Assembly: GCF_032452875.1 (NCBI RefSeq)
Contig: NC_083884.1
Span: 19,113,501 to 19,177,500 of the forward strand
Length of the DNA stretch: 64,000 bases
Direction of reading: 5' to 3'
Origin: Bos javanicus
Taxonomy: Eukaryota; Chordata; Mammalia; Artiodactyla; Bovidae
The translations under genes and the position numbers were made by a program. Under the pieces are notes generated by a model that saw only the letters and a program-made list of their open reading frames with translations, searched no databases and had not been told where the DNA came from. Shown here in pieces: positions 48,401-58,239 of this stretch; position 1 is the first letter of the stretch; the number at the start of each line of letters is the position of its first letter.

Positions 48401-51400
48401 AAATCATTCTGCACAATCCCTCATAATCCAATAGCCGTCTCTACAGGAGACTAACTTCTGGGGACACTAGTTAAGAAACTTCTAGCAGGCTTCCAAGCAT
48501 TTAGCAAAGCAAGTGTCTCACTGGCTGTCTGCCCAGGCTATACATCAGAACTAGCAGATGCTCAAGGCCCACTTGCAGAAACTAAAATTCAGATGATCTG
48601 AGTGGGACCCAGGCATTCTTTTGATAGCTCCTTTTATATAATGATGTACACCCTTGGTATTTGCATCTGGGGATTCAACCAACCTTGGATGAGGAACCCA
48701 CCCATGGCGGGGTGGGGCTGCATTTCATAAAGACATTTAAATCTGACAGGTAGTTTTTCGTAGCCCTCTTTCTCCTGGACACTCTCGCCCACATCCCGGA
48801 CACTGATGCTGAATTCTGTGTAGCTGGTAGGTTTCAGGTGCTGCTTTGAGATCACATAGAGACAAGAAGACAGCTAAGATTTTTGCTTGAGGTCATACTC
48901 CTTCCTGTAGGAAGGCTGCTCAAATCCAGCAAATCCAGAACTTCCTGGCTAGGACTCTGTGTTCCCAATGCAGGGGGCTGGGTTAGATCCCAGTCCCCAG
49001 GAACCAGTTTCCACATGTCTCAACAAAGATCCCATGGACCGCACAGCCAAATATTTTTAAAAAAATAACAAATCCAAAAATTTTCATTAAAGTACAAGTG
49101 GGTTTACTATGGAACTAAACACCCATGCACGTCATCCTTGCATTCAAATGTGATAACCATTCAAGTGGTTAGCAAAATTCTAGGAATCCTGATGACAGAT
49201 CTTAATTTCCAATGCAGTTAGTCACGAAACAATAAAATATTTGGCCTTTTAAGTGTACTGTGCTCAGTAAAACTTATGGATCAGTTGATATCGTGGTTTC
49301 TAATTCAAAAGCCCCCAGTAACTCACTGTATTTAAGCTCTTACCATTGAATGCTGTAACAAATAGCTTGTTCTCCTACAAAGAAAATATATTTCTATAAA
49401 GCTTGATAATTACAAGCTGTTGCACTTCTGTCTCATAAGCAGATTACTCACATTGTTAAAGGACATACTAAATAAAACCGCCTCCTCAAATGAGCTGGTA
49501 TTTGCTTTTAAAATCGTACCAAGAAAAAAAGCAATGTGTTCCAGTGGTAGAGAACAGTAATTCAGCCAACTCTTCATTATCTGAGGAGGTGGCATCTGGA
49601 GGATGGCATTTATAAACCCATAGATGACACCAGACCACGTTTCATCCAGCAGAGTAACTGTGACAGCTGCTGCTTCTCTATGGGGCCTGTGATCCTTCTG
49701 TGAGAAAAGGTCCCCTTTAAATTCTAATAACCCAGCATCTGATGACTGCAAACGGGCTGCACTCACCTTTCCAGTGACATCTGACTGCCACAGGGCGTAA
49801 GTTATGAAGGAACTGATTAACAAATAGGGTCAACTTGGGATTTAGCACCCCCTCCCCAAAGACTGGGGCTTCCCAGGTGGTGCTAGTGGTAAAGAATCCA
49901 CCTATCAATGCAAGATGTTAAGAGACTTGGGTTTTACCCTTGGGTTGGGAAGATCCCCTGGCTAAGGACATGGCACCCCACTCCAGTATTGCTGCCTGGG
50001 AAATCCCATGGACAGAGGAGCCTGGAGGGCTTATGACCCATAGGGTCCCAAACAGTCAGATATGACTGAAGTGACTCAGCACACACGCACCCCAAAAGAT
50101 GCTGGAGTGAGCGAAGTGTAGCTTTCAGTTCCTTGAAGACTTTCTCTAGCCAGATGTCTAAACCTTGAGGCCTGTAATAATAATCTACTTTTTATTTATT
50201 GTTATCATTTTGTTAAGTAACGTGGAATTCGGGACCCACCCATAACGATTCTTCTTAATAAGTCTACAATAGGATCTATAAATCCTGGGAAACATTTGGC
50301 AAAGTACCTCCTCTCTCACCCTGCCACCATCCATGTCTCACACCTTCCACTTTGCTACTGGCTTTTCCCAAGCAAAATGTTTTTAATCTCTTTCAATCTT
50401 AACTGTACTTCAAGGACCAATTCAAATGCCAACCACTTTTTGAAGCCAAAATGATCACCACTGATGGAAGGGACTTCATGCTCTCCAGCACCCTTGTGCC
50501 ATTTGCAAACCTTTAACTGAAAGAGAATAAAAGGTGTTTTTATTTCTTTAAACACTCAGGTCTTTGTGCAAAACCCATCTCTCTGGGAACTAAACTCAGA
50601 GGCAGACCATGTCTCACATTCTTTTACCTCCTATAAGGTGGCACCTAGCTCAAATGGTCAAGAATCTGCCTGCAGTGCAGGAGGCCAGGGTTCGATTCCT
50701 GGGTCAGGAAGATCCTCTGGAGAAGGGAACAGCAATCCACTCCAGTATTGGTGCCTGGAGAATCCCATGGAAAGAGAAGCCTGGTGGGCTACAGTTCATG
50801 GGGTTGCAAAGAATCAGAAACTTCTGAATGACTAACACAATAGAGTGAGACAGACCAGAAATGGAAAGACTTTTTGAATGGGTGAGTGAGTGATCAAAGG
50901 ATATGCAAATGAATGCATTCATGAGTTTCTCTCAACAAGCAGCTGAAGCCAAAACTGAGCAAAATGAGAAACTGCCCTAGCTCTTGTAGTAGTTTAACAG
51001 CCATAAATCCTTTCAATTTCTTTCTAAAGCTAGGGGATTTCAGGGGACTTCCAGAAAGTTCATTAAGCATCTTTCTATGTCAAAGGCCTAAGATCCAGCA
51101 TGTCCTGACCTTTCTTCCCAACTAACAGCACAGCTCTCTTATCTGTATTACACAAGTTACGTGTATTCCCAAAATGAACCTACTGGCTAACTCTGCCCCA
51201 GGACCCGCAGGAAATTTAAGGTAAGAGGTGAAGACAAGAGATACAGTGCTACAGAAGACACCAGTTGATTTTCTTTTACTTCTCCCACCTCAAACCCAAC
51301 AATGTGCCTCTAGAAATTTTCCCATTCTAAGTTATTTCACAAACGCCAAATTCCTACAGAACTGCAAAGAAAATCTCAATGACTGTCAAGTTCATCCTTT

Positions 51401-52998
51401 TTAAAAAAAGAACAAAAGAGTTTAGTCTCCAGTAATCAGTTTAACTTCCTAATATTTTTTTATTTTTGGTCACGCTGGGTGGCATGCGAGACCTTAGTTC
51501 CCCGGCCAGGGGTGGAATCTGTGACCCCTGCAGTGGAAACGCAGTCTTAACCGCTGGCCGCCGGCGAAGTCCCTTTACAAAAATAAAATCCTAATTTTAA
51601 AAAGAATGTCTCTATCTAAACATCCGCCAATCATCTGAATAGAGTTTAAAATCTTGACTTGAATCGCATTTTGGGTGATCACTTTCAGTAAAGAAAGCCA
51701 CATTGAACATACACTTTCTACTGCTCGGTTCTGAAGTTAATACAAAACTTGGGAATTCCCTGGCAGCCCAGTGTTTAGGGCTCCGCCTTTTCTTTCACTG
51801 CCCTGGCGGTTCAATCCCCCATGGGGGAATTAAGATCCGGCAACCCGTGTAGGGCGGCATAAAAGAGATAACACAAAACTTTTGGAGCAAAAGGTAGTCG
51901 TTAACAATCTGAGATGTTCATACGTCTTAAACAGCAATAAACTTGAGTACGACTAAAACATACCTGCTAGCGTGATGAAACTGCCCACTTTTGAAAGAAA
52001 AGCTTTATTAATTTTTAAAGTATGACTAATTTGTATGTAAATTGTGGCCGCGGTATTGAGGCCTCGGGCAGAAACTTACGTGGCCAAAAAAGGGAAGATC
52101 CAGGGAACATTCCCTGGGGGTCCAGTGGTTAAGATTCCAGGCTTCCAATGCAAGGAGCGCAGGTTCGATCCCTGGTTAGGGAAGTAAGATCCTGCCTGGC
52201 GTTTTCCTCCCCACAACCCAAGCAAAATCCAGAGCACGTGAACTATAGAACAGGTTCTTGGCAAAGAGATAGCATCATCTTTACAAGATCTTAACCCCAG
52301 GTATACAGGACGCATAATGACACAAATATTAAGACTGGAAGGCTCCCCCCAAATTCAAGTAGATGTCCAAAGAGTCAATGCGTGTTCACACATTTTTCAA
52401 AATTCAGACCACCTAAGCCATGCAGGCCACAGGATCAGATAAGAGTAACTTCATATACATATTGCATAAAATGTTCCATTAGCGCAATAAGTAAAACAAA
52501 AATAATCTGCGGCCTCGGAAGGGGAAAAGATAACAGGTCAAGAGCGAGAAATACTGAAACCGCGGCATCAAACGGGAACGATTAAACGGGAACCTAGCAC
52601 GGGGTTGCAGCTCTTACCGGACGCGGTGCAAGCCCCAGGCAAGAGAAGGCGGCAAAGGAGGGCAGAGACGGCGGCTCAAGGAGAAGAGGCACCGCTTCCC
52701 GGTCGCACCACACCGCCCGGCAGCCCCCGGCTTCCCATTCATTCCCCGCCGTCTCCAGGTGGCGGCCGCCGCGTTCTCCGCCCGGAACGGCGGTGCACTC
52801 ACCTGTTCGGGAGCACGACCTCGCGACGTCGCGGGCCGCCGAAGCCGCCGCCAGAAGCCGGGGGGACGCGAGCCGCGGTGCGGCCGTGGGCGAGAGGCGG
52901 CGCGGCGGCGGCGGCGGCGGCGGGCCGGGCGGGCGGCGCAGGCCGGGCGCGTCCCTCTGTAGCAGGGCGGAGCAGAGCCGCCGCGGGCTCTGATACAT
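35603..52998 (-). CDS. NOCT: NOCT (nocturnin), NADP(H) 2'-phosphatase; whole coding span
   Basis: Three coding exons on the minus strand: 52998-52803, 37823-37554, 36426-35603. GT-AG introns, phases agree, 1290 nt, 429 residues. It matches mammalian nocturnin as I know it. The Arg-rich N-terminus (about 1-65) fits the mitochondrial targeting signal. The exonuclease-endonuclease-phosphatase domain follows, with expected metal and catalytic residues Asn151 (QWNILAQ), Glu197 (LQEVDHYF), Asp326 and Asn328 (CGDFNAEP), and His416 (SDHLSLV). Nocturnin removes the 2'-phosphate of NADP+ and NADPH. It was earlier thought to be a deadenylase and is strongly rhythmic in mammals. The human protein ends a few residues later; this one stops after NEEP. 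Confidence 0.96.
36488..36495. promoter_or_regulatory. Perfect CRE octamer TGACGTCA in NOCT intron 2
   Basis: Full palindromic cAMP-response element sequence 62 bp upstream (in gene direction) of NOCT exon 3. CREB/ATF binding is inferred from the motif only. Confidence 0.35.
36750..36795. repeat. Perfect 46-bp palindrome without spacer
   Basis: The left arm 36750-36772 is the exact reverse complement of 36773-36795, with no unpaired centre. It starts aggcctagtactgggttaaa and is mirrored about the tgtaca at 36770-36775. It lies in NOCT intron 2 and matches no repeat family I recognise. Confidence 0.9.
36969..36990. repeat. Short inverted repeat (9-bp arms, 4-nt loop)
   Basis: ctttgtgca and tgcacaaag flank gcag in NOCT intron 2, about 170 bp from the 46-bp palindrome. 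It could be chance. Confidence 0.6.
37554..37823 (-). CDS. NOCT: NOCT coding exon 2
   Basis: Minus-strand acceptor ends at 37824; donor GTAGGC begins at 37553. The 270 nt encode VYPMGNGTSRLYSALAKTLN through IRVMQWNILAQ. The N of QWNILAQ is the first active-site residue of the EEP fold. Met69 (ATG at 37815) is a likely second start for a cytosolic form and opens MGNGTS, a myristoylation-like sequence. Confidence 0.95.
39990..40152 (+). mobile_element. Old L1 3' end
   Basis: gttaattagcttgattgagg through tatacctcaataaagctgaaa is the typical end of mammalian L1M elements, with A-rich tail. In NOCT intron 1. Confidence 0.65.
40476..40638. mobile_element. hAT-Charlie-type non-autonomous DNA transposon
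   Basis: Ends caggggatggcc and cacccctg form short inverted repeats. Interior (actattgggcccttctcaga) is typical of this mammalian family. Confidence 0.55.
40888..41037 (+). mobile_element. tRNA-Glu-type (CHR-like) SINE
   Basis: ggggacttccctggtggtcc start, A-rich tail with long T run, in NOCT intron 1. Confidence 0.8.
42090..42610 (+). mobile_element. Old L1 3'UTR fragment
   Basis: Contains agcaaagatgtccctcaatg, gtgaaagaagccagatccta and cactcacagggcattctaga, in the order of L1M 3' regions. Non-coding and diverged. Confidence 0.65.
43610..43868 (+). mobile_element. Bov-A2 type dimeric SINE
   Basis: Two successive Bov-A units (ttggagaaggcactggcacc; ttggagaaggaaatggcaac) ending in an agc microsatellite (43846-43866). 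Confidence 0.85.
44700..44906 (-). mobile_element. Bov-tA type SINE
   Basis: Reverse copy (gtgtccaactctttgcgacc to accctctgagccagg) in NOCT intron 1. Confidence 0.85.
45030..45190 (+). mobile_element. MIR-like remnant
   Basis: gaacaagttatttatctctg, gtttcttcatctggggatta and gagagttaaaggagctatac follow MIR order. Confidence 0.5.
46100..46324. mobile_element. hAT-Charlie-type DNA transposon fragment
   Basis: ttttaagtggttgaaaaaaa through ctctacagaaaagtttgcag matches the same family as 40476-40638. The 92-codon minus-strand frame here is a by-product. Confidence 0.55.
47495..47810 (+). mobile_element. Long tRNA-derived ruminant SINE with target-site duplication
   Basis: Head ggggcttccttggtggatca, long body with gaagccaccacaatgagaaa, poly(C)/A end. 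Exact 15-bp duplication agaatggtatgtcct at 47480-47494 and 47811-47825. Confidence 0.85.
48500..48632. mobile_element. MER5-like DNA transposon remnant (tentative)
   Basis: catcagaactagcagatgct and gggacccaggcattcttttg follow MER5A order. Confidence 0.45.
48640..48722. mobile_element. MER2/Tigger-like fragment (tentative)
   Basis: gggattcaaccaaccttgga and gatgaggaacccacccatgg resemble the end region of the 23613-23934 element. Confidence 0.4.
48938..49066 (+). mobile_element. tRNA-Glu-type (CHR-like) SINE
   Basis: aacttcctggctaggactct start, A-rich tail, flanked by caaatcca repeats near 48929 and 49069. Confidence 0.75.
49866..50092 (+). mobile_element. Bov-tA type SINE
   Basis: gggcttcccaggtggtgcta head and gactgaagtgactcagcaca tail in NOCT intron 1. 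Confidence 0.85.
50637..50845 (+). mobile_element. Bov-tA type SINE
   Basis: tRNA-like head with B box gttcgattcctgggtcagga, then typical body and tail in NOCT intron 1. Confidence 0.85.
51452..51573 (-). mobile_element. tRNA-Glu-type (CHR-like) SINE
   Basis: Poly(T) head, ccggccaggggtggaatctg and end ccgctggccgccggcgaagtc. Confidence 0.75.
51750..51866 (+). mobile_element. tRNA-Glu-type (CHR-like) SINE
   Basis: gggaattccctggcagccca start and B-box-like ggttcaatcccc. Confidence 0.75.
52104..52200 (+). mobile_element. tRNA-Glu-type (CHR-like) SINE, truncated
   Basis: ggaacattccctgggggtcc start with aggttcgatccctggttagg, ending at tgcctggcg. Confidence 0.75.
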
Positions 52999-53350
52999 GC
53001 CGGGCGCCGCCGCCAAAACCGCCGCGGCCCCTCGCGCGCCCCACCTAACTGCGGGCCCCGCCGAGGCGGGCAAGCCCAGCAGACTCTTGGGGCCGTCCGA
53101 GCAGAGGCTCCGGGGATCCTTCTCTTCCAGCCGCGGCCCGGGGGGAGGTCGCAGGCAGACGAGCCCGAGAGGGCGCGAACGAAGCTGCGGATGCTGTGAA
53201 GCGGAGGCGCTGTCTGCCGCGGGCCGGCTGGAGCTGGAGGGTAACCGGCGAGCGCAGCGCGCTGACAAAGCGGGCGCTACCAAGCGAACCAGGGAGGGGG
53301 TGTCCATGGGACCTGCGCCCGGCGCGACCTGGCAGGGATTCGTAGAACTG
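52560..53350. promoter_or_regulatory. NOCT: CpG island and NOCT promoter
   Basis: Very high G+C and CpG density spanning NOCT exon 1 and its upstream side, falling off by about 53,400. This fits a CpG-island promoter for the minus-strand gene. A canonical E-box CACGTG lies at 53535-53540. Long open frames on both strands here come from base composition. Confidence 0.8.
52803..52998 (-). CDS. NOCT: NOCT coding exon 1 (mitochondrial targeting region)
   Basis: The ATG at 52998 opens MYQSPRRLCSALLQRDAPG, the counterpart of the human MFHSPRRLCSALLQ start. The 65 codons plus one base end at donor GTGAGT (52802 downward). The peptide is rich in Arg, Ala, Leu and Ser with no acidic residue except two Asp, as expected of a mitochondrial presequence, and holds a seven-proline run. 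The frame stays open upstream to 53418, but homology favours this start. Confidence 0.92.
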
Positions 53351-53534
53351 GAGTGATCCTGCTTTGAGAGGACGCAGATACTCAGCTGTTTATGGGGTGG
53401 AGGCTGTGGGAGGTCCAAGGTAACAAGTATCCCTCAAGGCAGTTTTAAAGAAATAAGCCTCCCCTTCCGCTGGGTGGAGTGGAAACGCCCACAGGCTGGG
53501 AGTCCCAAGACCTTCCAGGCTATGGCCCCGGGGA

Positions 53535-53540
53535 CACGTG
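53535..53540. promoter_or_regulatory. E-box CACGTG upstream of NOCT
   Basis: Canonical palindromic E-box about 540 bp upstream of the NOCT ATG. CLOCK/BMAL1 bind this motif, and NOCT is a known rhythmic gene; use of this copy is inference. Confidence 0.35.
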
Positions 53541-53778
53541 TGTGTCCGAGTAAAAGACAGCATCCGTGTACTCGTGTAAGTGAGAATCCGGCAGAGGGTG
53601 TCTGCTCCCCACCCCTTCGGCGGGATGTGTTGCGTTAAAATGAAATTAAGCACGATAAAGCCCCTACTGTGTGCGAGGGCGACGCTGAGTAAGGCCACGT
53701 CCCTTTCCTCAATGTTATCCTCAGGCAAAGGGGGCCCAACGTGGCAGGAGAAATCAGACCATAAAGCTGTACAAGGTA

Positions 53779-53817
53779 TTCAATATCACAGTAATCCAAG
53801 TAAAAAAAAAAAAAAAA
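53779..53817 (+). mobile_element. Tiny BovB internal fragment with poly(A) tail
   Basis: 22 nt identical to 1550-1571 of the BovB copy, then a t and a pure run of As. A 16-bp direct repeat (aaagctgtacaaggta) flanks it at 53763-53778 and 53818-53833. This looks like a truncated retro-insertion made by L1-type machinery. Confidence 0.75.
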
Positions 53818-54958
53818 AAAGCTGTACAAGGTAGATTAAGATCAGTGGCATCAGTTTATGTAAATTTGGCGATAGAGGTCGTAACACGCCTGGATTTTCT
53901 AGAAGGCTTATTAGAAGAGAAGAGCCATGACTTGGATTTACATTTGTGGAATTTGGGAGAAAGAGTGGTGGTGATTTACACAGGCAAAAAAGGGAATAAA
54001 GCAAAAAGCCCTAGGTATCTTTGCGGCAACATCTCTTATGTAGGATGGAAGTGAAGAAGTAAGGCAGATGCTTGGATGGGTTACACTGCCGAAGGCAGAG
54101 ATTGTATTAGACTTAATATGGTCGAAAAGGGTGAGCTGTTTGTAAACTGGGCAAGGATATGTCTTAGGGCCGTGCTGTCATTGGAGGTCAAGTATCTTGG
54201 GCGTGTGAAAAGGCTGGAGAGAGTAGACTAGCTGATATGAAAGATACTCGAGACTTGCATCTGGTACTAGAAAAGAATGAATGGAAGAAATATCTCAGAT
54301 AGCTTGGGCAGGAAATGATGACTAACCAGAACAGGAAGTGGGGTGAGTGGGAGAGATGCCCAAGACTCGGTTCCTCTCTGAATGATTTATGACCTAGAAA
54401 TGCTTTCTTGTTGGTTTTCCCATGATTTTGCTGAGTCTGCTGTCTTGTGGAATTGGAAGCTTTTCATTACTAAGGATACTCAAAATATTTTTAAGAGCAG
54501 AGGGTGTGGATGTGTCAGCTGACAGGGTTGCTCATAACTACTGGGAGACACCCTCCTTGGCAAATCATTAGATCTCTTAGTCTCACTTTCGTTATCTATA
54601 AAAGTCATACCTTAGTCATTAGGTCAAATAAAAGGTGATGATCAAACTAGTCTGTAAAAAGTGTTCTGCAAATATAGCAAAATGTTGAATTAGAATCTAG
54701 GGTCTATGGGAATTCACTCACAGTTCTTTTTCTTTTGCATATGTTTGGAAATATCCATAATAAATTGTTGAAATAAAAGTGCTTTGAAAAATTAAAAGTA
54801 CTGCTTGAATATAAACTGTCATTATTAAAAGGGATTCAAAGAGCATGCTTTCCTGAAACTGGGTCAGCAGCATTATTTTTGGTATATGCTAAATACTGTA
54901 TACTTTAAACAATCAGAAAAATATAAATAAAAACTTTATTCACTTCAAATTCATTTAG

Positions 54959-55338
54959 GGGGTTGGTGGCTAAATCCCCAGGTTGACTGGTAGCCAACCA
55001 TGGTGGCTCAATGATAAAGAGTCCATCTGCAAATGCAGGAGACACAGATTCAATCCCTGGTCCCGGAAGTTGCCAGGGATACAGGGGAGCAACTAAACCC
55101 GGGCGCCACAACTATTGAGCCTGTGCTCTGGAGCCTGGGAGCTCCAACTACTGAGCCCACGTGCCACAACTTCTGAAGCCCTAGTGCCGTAGAGCCTGTG
55201 CTCTGCAACGAGAGAAGCCACCGCAATGAGAAGCCAGCACACCACAGCTAGAGAGTAGCCCCTGCTCACTGCAACTAGAGAAAGCCCTTGCCCAGTGATG
55301 AAACCCTCGTTGCAGCCAAAAATAAATAAAAATGTTTA
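54959..55338 (+). mobile_element. Long tRNA-derived ruminant SINE with target-site duplication
   Basis: Same class as 47495-47810 (gagaagccaccgcaatgaga). Exact 13-bp duplication caaattcatttag at 54946-54958 and 55339-55351. Confidence 0.85.
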
Positions 55339-56778
55339 CAAATTCATTTAGTAAACATTTGTTGAGTACATATTATGTGTCAGTCTTCACCACAGAGCTA
55401 AATAATGAAATGAACAAAGTCTGCTCACAGTTTGGTGGGTGAGACATTGTATAAACAGAAATATTTATAGTCATCCGATAACAAATATAGAATCATGATT
55501 TGAACAAGGTCCTATGGAAATACAGAAGAGGAAGTGCCTCACTGCCTGTAGGAGTCAGGAGAGGCTTTTGAACAAAGTGGATTCCAGGCAGAAAAGGCTT
55601 ATGGAAGGAAAGGAGGGATATTCCGGGAACAGCAAGTACCACACTTTGATAAGCCTTGAGTGTAGGGTGCCCTAGGGGAGTGGCAGGAGATGAGGTGGAA
55701 ATTGTGAGCAAGAAACAGTGTCAAGGGTTTTCCAAGGAATCTGGACTTTATCCGAAGGTTCTGGGGAACCTCTGAAAGACAGGTTCCACTTTCAGAATTG
55801 CGTTTTGGAAAGATCATCTGTCAGCAGTGTGGAGGATGGATGGGAGACCAGGGAAAAATAAGAACAGTGTGGGGCGGAAGAGGACTTGCTGGTTCAGAAC
55901 CTCTGGAGGAGGGCCAGGGTAGGCATGCTTCTTTAAAAAGAAAACCACAGAGGTGATTCTGATGTACATCTCTGTTTCTGCCGCCACACAACCTCCCAAA
56001 CCAATAAACTGCAGGCAGAGATAGTGGAAAAGAGATGGGTTTGAGAACTATGAAGGAGACAGAAACCACAGCATTGAGTTAAGTTAAATCTGGGGGGTGA
56101 GGGAGGAGAGGACAGAGTCCTTGGTAGATAATGGTAACAAGGAAAACAGGTGGAGATCAGAACATATAATTGAGATGCCTCTGTGGAACACCCAGGTGGA
56201 GTTACTTTGTAGGCAAATAAACTAAGACCAGAAGTTCATAGAGGAGTCAGAGCCAGACACTTTTGAAAGTCTAGTAGTTAAACTCATGGATAATGAGGTA
56301 ACTCACAAAAAGTTTTTTGAGGGAGAGAAGAAAAGTGTCAAGGATTAAATTCCCGTGAAACACATCTTTAGGGATGGTTGGAAGGGAAAGAGACTTGAGA
56401 CCTGGTCAGAGCTGGAAAACAGGAAGATTGGTATCTTGGGAGTAAGGGAACCTAGAGCTGCCAGAATAGAACACTGATGATGCTGCTTAGAGGTCAAGGC
56501 AGCACGTGACTCCTTTGGATCTGACAATTAGAAGGCTCTTCGTGCGAATAGTTATGTAGTGGTGGAAACCAGATTGCGGTGGTCAGTGGGGCTGGAAGGC
56601 AGGAGACCCGTGAAAGAACAATGCCTTAAGAAACCAGGTGAGTCTTCTTTTTCTCTGAAGACTGGAGGAACCTCATAAAGTTGAGGAAAAGGAGCCAAGA
56701 AACACAGAAGTTATAGTTTTTCTCCTGTTGAGACTTCCTGCAGTTCTCCTAGTTCTTTTGTTAACGGCTGAAGTGCAG

Positions 56779-56850
56779 CTATATATACACATGTACATAC
56801 ATATACACACATATATAGATACACACATATACACGCAAATACACATATGT
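56779..56850. repeat. Imperfect (ac/at)n microsatellite
   Basis: Mixed tatatatacacatgtacata units over about 70 bp. The short frames on both strands here (repeated Tyr/Met/Ile/His) are artefacts. Confidence 0.8.
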
Positions 56851-57065
56851 TTATACATATGTGGGCATGAGGAGAAGGGAAATCTCTCTCTTCCTCCTCT
56901 TATGAGGCCATCCGTCCTATTGGATTAGGGGTCTACCTTTATGACCAATTAACCTTAGTTACCTTCTTGAAAACTTGATCTCCAAACATCGTATTAGGGG
57001 TTAGGACTTCAAAATATGAATTTGGAGTGGGTGGGTGGGGGACACATTTCAGTCCATAGCACTGT

Positions 57066-57290
57066 CCAAGGGCTTCCCAGGTGGCACTACTGATAAAGAA
57101 TCCACCTGCCAATGCAGAAGACCCAAGACACATGGGTTTGATCCCTGGGTCAGGAAGATCCCCTGGAGAAGGAAATGGCACCCCACTCCACTATTCTGGT
57201 CTTGAAATCTCATGGACAGAGGAGCCTGGTGGGCTACAGTCCATGGGGTCACAAAGAGTTGGACACACCTGAGTGACTAAGCACATACAT
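57066..57290 (+). mobile_element. Bov-tA type SINE
   Basis: gggcttcccaggtggcacta head and gttggacacacctgagtgac tail. Confidence 0.85.
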
Positions 57291-57539
57291 ACATATAGGC
57301 ACTGTCCCAAACTAGAAATATATCAGTCGATGAGTAGTCGAAAGGAAAAAAAGTAAGGAAGACTCTAATTCTCTCACTAGAAATGATTCTTCAGTTTCTA
57401 ATAACTGAAGTGATACCACCTTTAGCATATTTTAAAATGCAGAAAAATCCCAGTTACTTTGGCTCTGTTTTTATAATTATTAAAGAACAAAAATTTATGT
57501 TAGACTCTGTTGGAGTTTTTTTATAATCCTTTTCTCAGA

Positions 57540-57745
57540 AGGGAAAGACCCTGATGCTGGGAAAGATTGAGGGCAGGAGGAGAAGGGGATGACAGAGGAT
57601 GAGATGGTCGGATGGCATCACCGACTCAATGGACATGGGTTTGGGTGGACTCCGGTAGTTGGTGACGGACAGGGAGGCCTGGCGTGCTGCGGTTCATGGA
57701 GTCGCAAAGAGTCGGACACGACTGAGCAAATGAACTGAACTGAGC
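57540..57745 (+). mobile_element. BovB LINE, 3'-end fragment
   Basis: Matches the last 200 bp of the copy at 963-4068 (gaccctgatgctgggaaaga onward to the tandem actga tail). Strongly 5' truncated. Confidence 0.85.
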
Positions 57746-58021
57746 CAGGTGTCTTTTCAGAGGTTCATCAGGTGTCCTGAACCAGGAGAATGTGGCTCTC
57801 AGACCTCTCACTGGGACTGCAAAGATAAGATTGACCTGTGCCCTCAGAGGGTTTGCTCTGACAGGCATCACTGGAGCCGGGGCGTTGGTTCTCACAGAAG
57901 CGTTCCCAGCCCACTGCTGAGCGCAATGGGGACCCTAAGGCAAGCACTGTGAGACAGAGGACTACTCTGAGGGGCGAATTTGGCTGGGAAACTCCCATGG
58001 CCTTAGCAAGCTCTCTCTCTC

Positions 58022-58200
58022 TCTTTTTAATATATTGGAGGATAATTGGTTTACAATCTTGTGATGGTTTTTGCCATACAACAATGTGAATCAGCCAGAA
58101 GGATACATATATCCCCTCTGTCTAGAATCTCCCTCCAACCACTCCCCCTAGGTTGTCATAGCAGCAGGTTGAGCTCCCAGTTACCAAACTCTCATAACTG
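58022..58200. mobile_element. L1-related segment (tentative)
   Basis: ttggaggataattggtttac and gccatacaacaatgtgaatc are phrases common to bovine L1-associated sequence. The assignment is from memory. Confidence 0.4.
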
Positions 58201-58239
58201 CAGTCACCTATGGTCCTGTTACCCCCCAAACTGGTTTTG

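Larger units (their letters stand above)
37824..52802 (-). other. NOCT: NOCT intron 1
   Basis: 15 kb packed with SINEs (at least eleven), L1 3' ends and hAT remnants. A 137-codon minus-strand frame at 49410-49823 is unrecognised and I do not call it a gene. No other coding signal. Confidence 0.9.
53834..58021. other. Upstream flank of NOCT, no gene seen
   Basis: Non-coding with SINEs at 54959 and 57066, a BovB tail at 57540, a microsatellite near 56800 and old repeat-like text around 55340-56500 whose family I cannot name. Confidence 0.65.

Noticed and set aside
56673..56928. Tyr/Met/Ile/His-rich frames on both strands
   Set aside because: Produced by the ac/at microsatellite.
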